Origin: Roseobacter fucihabitans
GTDB lineage: Bacteria; Pseudomonadota; Alphaproteobacteria; Rhodobacterales; Rhodobacteraceae
Direction: 5' to 3'
Length of the DNA stretch: 64,000 nt
Assembly: GCF_014337925.2 (NCBI RefSeq)
Contig: NZ_CP143423.1
Span: 898,501-962,500, forward strand
Positions 16,957-26,486 of the stretch are shown here, one piece after another. The notes beneath the pieces were generated by a model. That model was not told where the DNA came from and made no database searches. It saw only the letters and a program-made list of their open reading frames with translations. Every line of letters starts with the position of its first letter. The first letter of the stretch is position 1. The position numbers were made by a program, and so were the translations under genes.

Positions 16957-18738
16957 TTGATCTCTCTCATTGACCTGTCACCTACGCTCACCGCCCTCCT
17001 GACTTTGAGTGTGGTGGCCATTATGTTCATCCTCTTTGTGCGCGAATCCTATCCGACCGAAGTAGTGGCCATTATGGGGGCCGCCCTGATGTTGTTGCTC
17101 GGCGTTTTGCCCTATGATGACGCGCTGGCTGTGCTGTCCAATCCCGCGCCCTGGACCATTGCGGCCATGTTCATGGTGATGGGCGCGCTGGTGCGCACTG
17201 GCGCGCTCGAAGTCTTGACGCAGATCGCGGAACGCTATGCAAAAACCCATCCGAAATCGGCGGTCGCAGGCGTCATTCTTTGTGTCATGGGGGCCTCGGC
17301 CATCATGAACAACACACCCGTGGTGGTGGTGATGATCCCGGTGGTGGTGCAATTGAGCCAGACCCTGGGCGCAAAGGCCTCCAAATTCCTGATCCCGCTG
17401 AGTTATGCGGCGATCATGGGCGGCTCGCTGACGCTGATCGGGACCTCGACAAACCTGCTGGTGGATGGGGTTGCGCGCGGACAGGGGCTGGAACCTTTCA
17501 CCATCTTCGAGATCATGCCCATCGGTCTGGTGGTCTGCGTCTGGGGCCTTTTGTATATGTCCATCTTTGCGCCGCGCCTGCTGCCGGATCGCGACAGCAT
17601 GGCCAATATGCTCTCGAACCGCTCCAAGATGAAGTTCTTTACCGAGGCGGTGATCCCCCCCGAAAGCAACCTGGTCGGTCGCGACGTTCTTTCTGTGCAG
17701 CTGTTCAAACGCGAAGGCGTGCGGCTCATTGACGTGATCCGGGGCGATGCCTCGCTGCGGCGCAATCTCAAGGACGTGGCCCTTCAGGTCGGGGATCGCG
17801 TGGTGCTGCGCACGCAGATGACGGAACTGCTAAGCCTTCAGGCCACCAAAGAGCTCAAACGTGTGGATCAGGTTTCCGCCGTGGAAACCTCGACCGTGGA
17901 GGTGCTGATCACACCGGGTTGCCGCATGGTCGGGCGCTTATTGGGCGCGATGCGGTTGCGCCGCCGCTATGGCGTCTATCCGCTGGCCGTGCACCGGCGG
18001 AACCAGAACATCGGGCGGCAATTGGATGAGCTGGTGGTAAAAGTCGGCGATACCCTGCTGCTGGAAGGCGCACCGGAGGATATTCAACGGTTGGCGGCGG
18101 ATATGGATATGGTCGATGTTTCCCAACCCTCCGCGCGCGCGTTTCGCCGCAGCCACGCGCCCATCGCGATCCTGGCGCTTGCAGGCATTGTCATTCTGGC
18201 CGCGTTCAACGTCGCCCCCATTTTGCTGCTGGCAGTTCTGGCGGTGGCGTTGGTGCTGGTCACGGGCTGCATTGACGCGGATGAGGCGTTTTCCTTTGTG
18301 GACGGACGCCTCCTGGCGCTGATCTTCGCGATGCTGGCGGTGGGGGCCGCCCTGCAACATTCCGGCGCGGTTGCGTTGATCGTGGATGCGGTATCGCCCA
18401 GTTTGATGAACATGCCACCCACGGTTGTCGTGCTGGTCGTCTTCGTGATGACCTCGACCTTTACGGAGGTGGTCTCCAACAACGCCGTGGCCGTCATCAT
18501 GACACCGCTGGCCATCGGCCTTGGTACAGCACTTGGGCTTGATCCGCGCCCGCTCGTGGTGGCCGTGATGATCGCAGCCTCCTGCGCCTTTGCCACGCCC
18601 ATCGGCTATCAGACCAACACGCTGGTTTATGGTCCGGGCGGATATCGGTTCACCGATTTCATGCGCATCGGCATCCCGCTCAACATCAGCATGGCATTGA
18701 TTGTATCGCTAATCATCCCGCTGATCTGGCCGCTTTGA
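16957..18738 (+). CDS. SLC13-family (DASS/CitM-like) anion permease with two TrkA-C domains
   Basis: About 593 residues. The N-terminal membrane half has ASAIMNNTPVVVVMIPVV and GGSLTLIGTSTNLLVDG, and the C-terminal half has FTEVVSNNAVAVIMTPLA and CAFATPIGYQTNTLVYGPGGY. These are the paired SNA/NNT sodium- and substrate-binding motifs of SLC13 carriers. Two regulatory TrkA-C (RCK_C) domains lie between (about 225-300 and 305-380). Substrates in this group are sulfate, dicarboxylates or related anions. The TTG at 16957 is the likely start; upstream codons lack conservation and overlap the DMT gene. It is a paralogue of the permease at 28333. Confidence 0.88.
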   Translation: MISLIDLSPTLTALLTLSVVAIMFILFVRESYPTEVVAIMGAALMLLLGVLPYDDALAVLSNPAPWTIAAMFMVMGALVRTGALEVLTQIAERYAKTHPKSAVAGVILCVMGASAIMNNTPVVVVMIPVVVQLSQTLGAKASKFLIPLSYAAIMGGSLTLIGTSTNLLVDGVARGQGLEPFTIFEIMPIGLVVCVWGLLYMSIFAPRLLPDRDSMANMLSNRSKMKFFTEAVIPPESNLVGRDVLSVQLFKREGVRLIDVIRGDASLRRNLKDVALQVGDRVVLRTQMTELLSLQATKELKRVDQVSAVETSTVEVLITPGCRMVGRLLGAMRLRRRYGVYPLAVHRRNQNIGRQLDELVVKVGDTLLLEGAPEDIQRLAADMDMVDVSQPSARAFRRSHAPIAILALAGIVILAAFNVAPILLLAVLAVALVLVTGCIDADEAFSFVDGRLLALIFAMLAVGAALQHSGAVALIVDAVSPSLMNMPPTVVVLVVFVMTSTFTEVVSNNAVAVIMTPLAIGLGTALGLDPRPLVVAVMIAASCAFATPIGYQTNTLVYGPGGYRFTDFMRIGIPLNISMALIVSLIIPLIWPL

Positions 18739-18926
18739 AGGGGGATGATAGAGCCCCTCAAGCCGCCGAAAAGGGGTCGGACACGGGCCAGGCAACTCCC
18801 GAACCGATGGGCACCGCGCCCCTTTCATTTGCAAATCCCACTTGGTGGCATGACAATCCTCAAAAGGATTACCTATAGTGAAAAACGCGATACTCATTTC
18901 GTTCCCATCTCCAAGGAAGGTTTAAC

Positions 18927-20090
18927 ATGTTTACAGGATCGATGAATTTTGACCTTGGCGAGGATGTGAATGCGCTGCGCGATATGGTGCACCGCTGGGC
19001 GCAGGACCGGGTCAAACCACTGGCATCAGATGTTGATCAGAAGAACGCGTTTCCCCATGAATTATGGGAGGAAATGGGTGAATTGGGGCTTTTGGGCATC
19101 ACGGTTCCGGAGGCGGATGGGGGTGCCGGGATGGGGTATCTGGCCCATGTTGTGGCGATTGAGGAGATCGCGCGCGCCAGTGCCAGTGTTTCGTTGTCCT
19201 ACGGCGCGCATTCCAATCTCTGCGTCAACCAGATCAAGATCAATGGCAATGCCGCGCAGAAGGCGAAATACCTGCCTGATTTGCTGTCGGGAAAAAGCGT
19301 TGGCGCTCTGGCGATGTCGGAATCGGGTGCGGGCTCGGATGTCGTAGGCATGCAGCTGCGGGCTGAAAAGCGGAATGATCGCTTCGTGCTGAATGGCAGT
19401 AAATACTGGATCACAAATGGCGGTGAGGCCACCACGGCGGTTGTTTATGCCAAGACCGACCCGGAGGCGGGCTCAAAGGGCATCACCGCGTTTGTGATCG
19501 AAAAATCCATGCCGGGGTTCAGCCAGTCGCCGCATTTTGACAAGCTGGGGATGCGGGGTTCCAACACGGTCGAGCTGGTCTTTGAGGACGTTGAAGTGCC
19601 TTATGAGAACATCCTGGGTGATGAGGGCAAGGGGGTGGCTGTGTTGATGTCCGGCCTCGATTATGAACGCGTCGTGTTATCCGGGATCGGGCTTGGCATC
19701 ATGGCCTCCTGCCTTGATGAAATCATGCCCTATATGGTCGAACGCAAGCAGTTCGGGAAATCGATCGGGACTTTCCAGCTGATGCAGGGCAAGATCGCGG
19801 ATATGTATACCAAAATGAATTCCGCGCGCGCCTATGTCTATGAGGTCGCAAAGGCTTGTGATCGGGGCGAGGTCACGCGTCAGGATGCGGCGGCTTGCGT
19901 GTTATATGCCTCCGAGGAGGCGATGGTCGTTGCGCATCAGGCGGTGCAGGCCATGGGCGGTGCGGGCTTCATGAATGACACCCCCGTTAGCCGCATTTTC
20001 CGGGATGCCAAGCTGATGGAAATCGGTGCGGGCACCTCCGAAATCCGTCGGATGCTGATTGGCCGCGAGTTGATGGGGGCGATGGTCTGA
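18927..20090 (+). CDS. ivd: Isovaleryl-CoA dehydrogenase
   Basis: A 387-residue FAD acyl-CoA dehydrogenase that oxidises isovaleryl-CoA to 3-methylcrotonyl-CoA in leucine breakdown. It has [16 protein letters not shown] and KYWITNGG (FAD/substrate region), and the late [12 protein letters not shown], whose Glu (in YER) corresponds to the unusual catalytic base of isovaleryl-CoA dehydrogenases; [11 protein letters not shown]...[10 protein letters not shown] ends the protein. An AAGGAAGG ribosome-binding site precedes the ATG at 18927. It begins the liu-type operon; the mccB start overlaps its stop by one base. Confidence 0.95.
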   Translation: MFTGSMNFDLGEDVNALRDMVHRWAQDRVKPLASDVDQKNAFPHELWEEMGELGLLGITVPEADGGAGMGYLAHVVAIEEIARASASVSLSYGAHSNLCVNQIKINGNAAQKAKYLPDLLSGKSVGALAMSESGAGSDVVGMQLRAEKRNDRFVLNGSKYWITNGGEATTAVVYAKTDPEAGSKGITAFVIEKSMPGFSQSPHFDKLGMRGSNTVELVFEDVEVPYENILGDEGKGVAVLMSGLDYERVVLSGIGLGIMASCLDEIMPYMVERKQFGKSIGTFQLMQGKIADMYTKMNSARAYVYEVAKACDRGEVTRQDAAACVLYASEEAMVVAHQAVQAMGGAGFMNDTPVSRIFRDAKLMEIGAGTSEIRRMLIGRELMGAMV

Positions 20091-21697
20091 TGGCGGTTCT
20101 GACCTCCGCGATCTCGCCGAACTCCGAGAGCTTTCGTTTCAATCAAGCCGCTCATCGTGCGGCGATGGCTCCGATCCGGGCCGCGGCGGAGCGATCCCTT
20201 GAGGGGGGCGGAGAGAAGGCGCGCGAACGCCATCTGAGCCGCGGCAAGATCCTGCCCCGCGAACGCGTTGCGCGATTGCTCGATCCGGGCGCACCGTTTC
20301 TGGAAGTCGGTATGTTTGCGGCTCACGGGATGTATGAAAACGCCAGCCCCTCGGCGGGTGTCGTTGCCGGTATCGGCCGGGTGGAGGGCCGCGAGGTGAT
20401 GGTCATCTGCAATGATGCGACGGTCAAGGGCGGTACTTATTTTCCGATGACGGTCAAGAAACACCTGCGCGCACAGGAGATCGCCGAGCAGAACCATTTG
20501 CCCTGCATTTATCTGGTGGATTCGGGTGGGGCCAACCTGCCCAATCAGGATGAGGTCTTTCCCGACCGCGATCATTTCGGGCGTATCTTTTTCAATCAGG
20601 CGAATATGTCGGCCAAGGGCATCGCCCAGATCGCGGTGGTCATGGGTTCCTGCACCGCCGGGGGGGCTTACGTGCCGGCGATGTCGGATGTGACCATCAT
20701 CGTGCGCGATCAGGGCACGATCTTTCTGGCCGGCCCGCCGCTGGTCAAGGCGGCGACGGGCGAGATCGTGAGCGCCGAAGATTTGGGCGGGGGGGATGTT
20801 CACACGCGGTTGTCGGGTGTGGCGGATTATCTGGCCAATGATGATCAACATGCGCTGGCTCTGGCGCGACAGGCGGTTGCGAACCTGAATCTGCAAAAAC
20901 CAAGCCCGCTTGAGATGCGTTCCGTTGAGGCACCGCTTTATGATCCCGACGAAATCCTCGGCGTGGTACCGGCGGATTTGAAAACCCCTTATGATGCCCG
21001 CGAGGTCATTGCGCGCATAGTGGATGGCTCGCGGTTTGATGAATTCAAGGCGCGCTATGGCACGACGCTGATTTGTGGTTTTGCCCACATCATGGGGATG
21101 CCCGTCGGGATCATCGCCAATAACGGTGTGATCTTTTCCGAGGCGGCGGTGAAGGGCGCGCATTTTGTGGAGCTTTGTTCGCAACGCCAAATCCCGCTCG
21201 TGTTCTTGCAGAACATCACCGGCTTCATGGTCGGGCGGGCCTATGAAAACCGTGGGATCGCCAAGGACGGGGCCAAACTGGTGACGGCCGTGGCCACCAC
21301 CAAGGTGCCCAAGGTTACCATGCTGATCGGGGGGTCTTTTGGGGCGGGAAATTACGGTATGTGCGGGCGCGCCTACAGCCCCCGGTTGCTGTGGACCTGG
21401 CCCAACAGCCGCATTTCGGTGATGGGTGGCGCGCAGGCGGCGGGCGTTCTGGCCAGCGTGCGGCGCGACGCGATTGAGCGCAGGGGCGAGACATGGTCCG
21501 CCGCCGAGGAGGCCGCGTTCAAGCAACCCACCATCGATCAGTTCGAAGAGCAGGCCCATCCGCTTTATGCCTCCGCGCGGCTTTGGGATGACGGCGTCAT
21601 TGATCCGCGCAAAACCCGCGAGGTGCTCGCGCTCAGCCTCTCTGCGGCCCTGAATGCGCCAATTGAAGAGACACGTTTCGGCGTGTTCCGGATGTAG
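20090..21697 (+). CDS. mccB: Methylcrotonyl-CoA carboxylase, carboxyltransferase (beta) subunit
   Basis: A 535-residue carboxyltransferase with N and C crotonase-like halves. [41 protein letters not shown] and [15 protein letters not shown] (N half) and [30 protein letters not shown] and [14 protein letters not shown] (C half) are highly typical of MCC rather than propionyl-CoA carboxylase. With the alpha subunit it carboxylates 3-methylcrotonyl-CoA to 3-methylglutaconyl-CoA. It is coupled to ivd upstream; mccA starts 11 bp downstream. Confidence 0.96.
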   Translation: MAVLTSAISPNSESFRFNQAAHRAAMAPIRAAAERSLEGGGEKARERHLSRGKILPRERVARLLDPGAPFLEVGMFAAHGMYENASPSAGVVAGIGRVEGREVMVICNDATVKGGTYFPMTVKKHLRAQEIAEQNHLPCIYLVDSGGANLPNQDEVFPDRDHFGRIFFNQANMSAKGIAQIAVVMGSCTAGGAYVPAMSDVTIIVRDQGTIFLAGPPLVKAATGEIVSAEDLGGGDVHTRLSGVADYLANDDQHALALARQAVANLNLQKPSPLEMRSVEAPLYDPDEILGVVPADLKTPYDAREVIARIVDGSRFDEFKARYGTTLICGFAHIMGMPVGIIANNGVIFSEAAVKGAHFVELCSQRQIPLVFLQNITGFMVGRAYENRGIAKDGAKLVTAVATTKVPKVTMLIGGSFGAGNYGMCGRAYSPRLLWTWPNSRISVMGGAQAAGVLASVRRDAIERRGETWSAAEEAAFKQPTIDQFEEQAHPLYASARLWDDGVIDPRKTREVLALSLSAALNAPIEETRFGVFRM

Positions 21698-21708
21698 GGG
21701 AGAGCGCG

Positions 21709-23712
21709 GTGTTTCATAAAATCCTGATTGCCAATCGCGGTGAGATCGCCTGCCGTGTCATCAGCACGGCGCGCCGGTTGGGCATAAAGACGGTCGCGGT
21801 TTATTCGGATGCGGACGCGCATGCAAAACATGTGGCGATGGCGGATGAGGCGGTCCAGATCGGTCCCGCGCCGGTGGCTGAGAGTTACCTCAAGGGAGCG
21901 CGGATCATCAAGGCGGCCTTGCAAACGGGCGCGCAGGCGATCCATCCCGGATATGGGTTTCTGTCGGAAAATCCCGATTTCGTACGGGCGGTGGAAGCGG
22001 CGGGTCTCATCTTCATCGGCCCATCCGCCAGTGCGATCAAGGCGATGGGGCTGAAGGATGCGGCGAAATCCTTGATGCTTGAGGCCGGGGTTCCGGTTGT
22101 GCCGGGCTATCACGGCGAAAACCAGGACCCGGATTTTCTGGCGGATGAAGCCGATAAGATCGGCTACCCCGTCCTGATCAAGGCCCGCGCGGGGGGCGGT
22201 GGCAAGGGCATGCGTCTGGTCGAAAAGCCCGCCGCGTTCAAATCGGCGCTGCAGGGCGCGCAGCGCGAGGGGCAGGCCAGTTTCGGCGATCCCGTCTGCC
22301 TGATTGAGAAATTCGTGAGCCACCCCCGCCACATCGAAATCCAGGTCTTTGGCGATGCGCATGGCAACGCCATTTCCCTGTTCGAACGGGACTGTTCGCT
22401 TCAGCGGCGCCACCAGAAGGTCATCGAGGAGGCCCCGGCCCCGGACATGCCGCAAAAAATCCGCGACGCCATGGGCAAGGCCGCCGTGGAAGCCGCCAAG
22501 ACCATTGGATATTCGGGCGCAGGCACGGTCGAATTCATCGTGGATGGCTCGGGTCCTTTGCGAGAAGACGGATTTTGGTTCATGGAAATGAACACCCGGT
22601 TGCAGGTCGAACACCCGGTTTCCGAAGCCATTACGGGGCTTGATTTCGTTGAGCTGCAATTGCGTGTGGCCTCTGGTGAGCCATTGCCCGTCACGCAGGA
22701 TGATTTGTCAATTGACGGTTGGGCCTTTGAAGCAAGGGTCTACGCGGAGGATGTGCCCAAGGGGTTCCTGCCCGCCACGGGGAGGCTGGATCATTTGTCC
22801 TTCCCGGAGGCTGCTGAATTTTCGCGCGGGGCCATCCGCATCGATAGCGGGGTCCGGCAGGGTGATGACATCTGCCCCTGGTATGATCCGATGATCGCCA
22901 AGGTGATTGTGCACGGGCCGACGCGCGGCGCGGCCCTCAATATGCTCAGTGCGGCGCTGGCGCAGTGCCATGTCGCGGGGTCCGTCACCAACCTTGAATT
23001 TCTGGGCGCGCTGTCCCGGCACGCGGGTTTCGCCAGGGGAGAGGTCGACACTGGCCTGATCGGGCGTGATCTCGATGCGCTGAGCGCGCAGGCCGCGGCG
23101 GAGCCTTACGTGCTGGCGCTGGCGGCATTGGGCGGCTTGGGTTTGCTCGGACCTGCGAAAACCGAGGGCCCTTGGGACCAGCTTATGGGCTGGCGACACT
23201 GGGACGATGCGCAGCATTTCAGTGCTCTGGGCGCAGATGAGGATCGCCTGGAGCAGCGCGTGACGATGCGCGATCAGGGGCATTTCCAAGTCGATGGAAA
23301 CGGGCACTCCGTCACCCTGGAGGTGTCCGCACTGGGCGCAACATCCTACCGTGTTCTCTGCGATGGTGCGGTGTTTTCCGCCGATGTGGTAGTTTTACCC
23401 GAAAGGGTCTGGGTCTTTGTGGAGGGGCGCAGTTTCAATTTCAGCCTGCCGGACGCCTTAGCGGATGCGCAAAGTGATCAGACGGGCGGAGATTGCATTA
23501 TCGCACCGATGCCCGGTCTGGTGAAGGTTGTGTCGGCAACAATCGGGATGACGGTTGCACAGGGTGATCCGCTCTTGATTCTGGAAGCGATGAAGATGGA
23601 GCATACGCTCACCGCGCCCCGCGATGGCGTGATCGCTGAAGTGCTGTCGTCAGTCGGCGAGCAGGTCACGGATGGCACTGTCTTGCTGACCCTGGAACCT
23701 CAAGATGACTGA
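21709..23712 (+). CDS. mccA: Methylcrotonyl-CoA carboxylase, biotin carboxylase/carrier (alpha) subunit
   Basis: A 667-residue three-part protein: a biotin carboxylase (about 1-445; KILIANRGEIACRV, GGGGKGMR ATP-grasp loop, ERDCSLQRRHQKVIEEAP, EMNTRLQVEHPVSE), a BT linker domain, and a C-terminal biotinyl domain with the biotinylation motif LEAMKMEHTL. It uses a GTG start at 21709 with GGGGAG upstream. It forms the holo-carboxylase with mccB. Its last codons overlap the following degraded HMG-CoA lyase frame by eight bases, preserving the ancestral operon junction. Confidence 0.96.
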   Translation: MFHKILIANRGEIACRVISTARRLGIKTVAVYSDADAHAKHVAMADEAVQIGPAPVAESYLKGARIIKAALQTGAQAIHPGYGFLSENPDFVRAVEAAGLIFIGPSASAIKAMGLKDAAKSLMLEAGVPVVPGYHGENQDPDFLADEADKIGYPVLIKARAGGGGKGMRLVEKPAAFKSALQGAQREGQASFGDPVCLIEKFVSHPRHIEIQVFGDAHGNAISLFERDCSLQRRHQKVIEEAPAPDMPQKIRDAMGKAAVEAAKTIGYSGAGTVEFIVDGSGPLREDGFWFMEMNTRLQVEHPVSEAITGLDFVELQLRVASGEPLPVTQDDLSIDGWAFEARVYAEDVPKGFLPATGRLDHLSFPEAAEFSRGAIRIDSGVRQGDDICPWYDPMIAKVIVHGPTRGAALNMLSAALAQCHVAGSVTNLEFLGALSRHAGFARGEVDTGLIGRDLDALSAQAAAEPYVLALAALGGLGLLGPAKTEGPWDQLMGWRHWDDAQHFSALGADEDRLEQRVTMRDQGHFQVDGNGHSVTLEVSALGATSYRVLCDGAVFSADVVVLPERVWVFVEGRSFNFSLPDALADAQSDQTGGDCIIAPMPGLVKVVSATIGMTVAQGDPLLILEAMKMEHTLTAPRDGVIAEVLSSVGEQVTDGTVLLTLEPQDD

Positions 23713-23977
23713 GGCCGTATCGATCTCTGATATGAAGCCAAGCGACGGGCTTGATGATGGCAGCAAAGTGACAAGGACGCTGGATAGGGTCTGCTTGAGA
23801 GAGACGCTTTGGCGGTATGGGTTTTCTCGGATCGAGATCACGGATTTTATCCGCTCACGGGGTGCTCCCCAGATAAGTGACGCAGCGGAGGTCATCGGTC
23901 GGTCCGCAAAGGGTTTCAGGGCCGTGATATTTTGCGATAAATCTCGTTGGATGCCAAGTCACAGGAGCGCCGCATGA
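23705..23977 (+). pseudogene. Hydroxymethylglutaryl-CoA lyase relic, N-terminal 90 codons
   Basis: The frame starts at an ATG overlapping the mccA stop and encodes VSISDMKPSDGLDD, GFSRIEITDFIR and APQISDAAEVI. These line up in order and spacing with the N-terminus of HMG-CoA lyase (family consensus VEIxEVGPRDGLQNE, GFxRIEVxSFVxP, VPQMADAxEV). The catalytic Arg of GPRDG is Ser here, QN is DD, and the remaining roughly 200 residues of the TIM barrel, including the GCP and metal His motifs, are absent. The fragment runs into the hydratase start. The last leucine-pathway enzyme is therefore not encoded here. I infer decay; a repurposed small protein is less likely. Confidence 0.7.
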
Positions 23978-24756
23978 GCTATGAAACACTCGATATCAAA
24001 CTGGATGACCGGGGGGTGGCTTATGCAACGCTGAACGTGCCCGATAAGCGCAATGCATTATCGTCCCAGATGATCGCCGAGCTGACGGATATGGCCCTGA
24101 GCCTTGGCGCACAGACTGCAACGCGCGCCATCGTCCTGTGCGGGGCGGGTAAGGTTTTCTGTGCCGGTGGCGATCTGAACTGGATGAAGGCGCAAATTGA
24201 CGCTGACCGTGAAACCCGAATGCGCGAAGCCCGCAAGCTGGCCGAAATGCTCAACGCGCTCAATGTCATGCCAACGCCGTTGATCGGGCGTATTCACGGC
24301 GGCGCATTTGGGGGTGGGGTGGGCATGGCTTGCGTGTGCGACGTCGCAATTGCCGATCAGGCCACCAAGTTCGGGTTGACCGAAACGCGGCTGGGGTTGA
24401 TCCCGGCAACAATCGGTCCCTATGTTTTGGCCAGAATGGGGGAGGGCAACGCAAGGCGGGTGTTCATGTCCGCCCGCATTTTTGAGGCCGATGAAGCGGC
24501 GGAACTTGGCATCATTGCGCGCGCTGTGCCGGGCGACATTCTGGATGAGCAGATCGAAGCCGAAGTCGCGCCCTATCTGAGGGTTGCCCCGCAGGCAGTG
24601 GGGGCTGCAAAGGCATTGGCCCGCGCGCTGGGACCGCGCATTGACGCGGAGATCATCAATGAAACGATCCGGCGTCTTGCAGACACATGGGAGGGTGAGG
24701 AAGCCGCGCATGGGATCGAAACGTTTCTGAAAAAAAGTTCTGCTCGCTGGACTTAG
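23974..24756 (+). CDS. liuC: Methylglutaconyl-CoA hydratase, enoyl-CoA hydratase family
   Basis: A 260-residue crotonase-fold enzyme. The oxyanion-hole motif GKVFCAGGDLNWMKAQ (about 60-75), the GRIHGGAFGGGVGMACVCDVAIA segment (about 108-131) and FGLTETRLGLIPATI are visible. Position at the end of an ivd-mccBA operon indicates hydration of 3-methylglutaconyl-CoA to HMG-CoA. The ATG at 23974 overlaps the end of the HMG-CoA lyase relic by four bases. The C-terminus is of normal length. Confidence 0.93.
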   Translation: MSYETLDIKLDDRGVAYATLNVPDKRNALSSQMIAELTDMALSLGAQTATRAIVLCGAGKVFCAGGDLNWMKAQIDADRETRMREARKLAEMLNALNVMPTPLIGRIHGGAFGGGVGMACVCDVAIADQATKFGLTETRLGLIPATIGPYVLARMGEGNARRVFMSARIFEADEAAELGIIARAVPGDILDEQIEAEVAPYLRVAPQAVGAAKALARALGPRIDAEIINETIRRLADTWEGEEAAHGIETFLKKSSARWT

Positions 24757-25513
24757 ATCAAAAGGCTGAATTTTGGGAACTTGCGCAAAACGGGGACAGG
24801 ATGTCCGACACGATTGACAGGCGCTTTGCGCAGAAACCGCGCGATCGCACAGGCAACGCCCCCCATAGCCGGATGACCAATCGGACCGTTGCGAAGATAT
24901 CGAAACGAAATCGACGGCGCCCCCGAACAAAAATTATCACTCCTATTGTCCGAGCGGGACCTCTTACCGGGTCAGTGCTGCGCTGAACCACAAAGGCGCG
25001 CTCTTAGGCCAGGTGCTGGCCAATCTGGCGGTAGGCCTGCGACATGGCCAAGCCCACCTGTGGCGCATTTGGTGTCGGATAACGCGACAGACCTGATGGT
25101 GCCAAGGGCGATGCCTGATCGCCGGTTTGCGATGGTGGCCGCCAATGGGGCCGCGCGGACGTGCATTTGATGCGGAATTCTCGCCTGATTGAGGTGTTGA
25201 AATCGCGGATTGGAGGTTAAGAGGGCAAATGCCGGATTGATATGTCCTCGCTGGCCGGGAAAGGAAAACTGTGGGTTGGTTTTGGAACCAAGCAAGGGTG
25301 GCGAGAAACCCTTTGGGCCTGAGAGTGCAAAGATCTGCAGCTTTATTATAACGCGTGAGACGCGGATCCTGACCGGGGCCAGCCCGCAGGTTCGAGACCG
25401 GGTCGGGTTTGGCGATTGCGCGGGAAGGTTGCTGGTTGCGTTGAGGACCCCTTTCGCATGAGAATGATTTAACATCGCCCGACCGAATGGGACGACATCC
25501 AGGAGACTAAACA
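24757..25513. other. Gene-free 757-bp stretch after the leucine operon
   Basis: No intact gene is supported on either strand; the longest frames have atypical composition and no recognisable domain. The final part holds an AGGAG ribosome-binding site at 25500-25504 for the downstream gene. The size and lack of frames suggest gene decay, consistent with the relic at 23705. Confidence 0.5.
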
Positions 25514-26464
25514 ATGGCAAAAGCATTCGCATCCCAGGGCGATTTATCCGAGAAGACAATAACCTTTGACGAGATTGGTAAGGACCTCTGGGCTTTCACT
25601 GCTGAGGGGGATCCGAACTCTGGTGTGATCATCGGCGATGAGAGCGTGATGATTATCGAGGCGCAGGCCACCCCGCGCCTGGCTCATAAGGTCATCGAAA
25701 AACTCCGCACCGTCACCGACAAGCCAATCAGCCATCTTGTACTGACCCATTATCACGCGGTGCGCGTGCTGGGGGCATCGGCTTACGGTGCGGATCAGAT
25801 CATCATGTCGGATGCAGCCCGCGCGATGGTACTGGAGCGCGGTCAGGAGGATTGGGACAGCGAATTCCAACGCTTCCCGCGCCTGTTTGAGGGCCACGAG
25901 AGCATTCCCGGCCTCACATATCCCACCACCACCTTCAGCGACGCCATGACGGTTTATCTCGGCACCCGCCGCGTGGATATCAAACACATCGGCCGCGCCC
26001 ATACCTCCGGTGACGCGATCATCCACGTGCCTGATGAGAACGTGATGTTCACCGGCGATATCGTTGAGGATCACTCCGCCTGCTATTGCGGGGATGGGTA
26101 TTTCGCCGATTGGGGGACAACGCTGGACCGGATCGCCGCCTATGATGTGGACGCCATTGCACCCGGACGGGGCGGCGCTTTGATCGGCACGGATGCGGTT
26201 GCGCGGGCCATCGCATCAACGCGCGACTTTGTGCACAGCACCTATGCGCCCGCCGCACGGGTGGCGGCAAAGGGCGGCTCGCTCAAGCAAGCATGGGATG
26301 CGGTGCGCGAGGCGTGTGATCCGAAATTCAAGGATTACGCCATCTATGAGCATTGCCTGCCCTTCAACGTCTCGCGCGCCTATGACGAGGCCCGCGGGAT
26401 TGCGTATCCGCGCATCTGGACAGATCAGCGCGATCTTGAAATGTGGGCGGCCCTGCAAGGGTGA
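25514..26464 (+). CDS. Metallo-beta-lactamase-fold hydrolase with variant metal motif
   Basis: A 316-residue MBL-fold protein. The usual HxHxDH motif reads HYHAVR at about residues 77-82, keeping the first two His but replacing the Asp and third His. Further ligands remain in GRAHTSGD (His) and FTGDIVED (Asp). This suggests a one-metal or altered site. The gene is followed 22 bp later by a FAD monooxygenase and DUF2783, a set I recall recurring in proteobacteria, probably for aromatic or related catabolism. The substrate is unknown. The ATG at 25514 follows an AGGAG site. Confidence 0.82.
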   Translation: MAKAFASQGDLSEKTITFDEIGKDLWAFTAEGDPNSGVIIGDESVMIIEAQATPRLAHKVIEKLRTVTDKPISHLVLTHYHAVRVLGASAYGADQIIMSDAARAMVLERGQEDWDSEFQRFPRLFEGHESIPGLTYPTTTFSDAMTVYLGTRRVDIKHIGRAHTSGDAIIHVPDENVMFTGDIVEDHSACYCGDGYFADWGTTLDRIAAYDVDAIAPGRGGALIGTDAVARAIASTRDFVHSTYAPAARVAAKGGSLKQAWDAVREACDPKFKDYAIYEHCLPFNVSRAYDEARGIAYPRIWTDQRDLEMWAALQG

Positions 26465-26486
26465 GCCGTCTGGGGAGGCGTTCAAA

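Noticed and set aside
19937-21559. A 540-codon minus-strand open frame opposite mccB
   Set aside because: It is antisense to a highly conserved carboxyltransferase; its composition is that of the complement of GC-rich codons.
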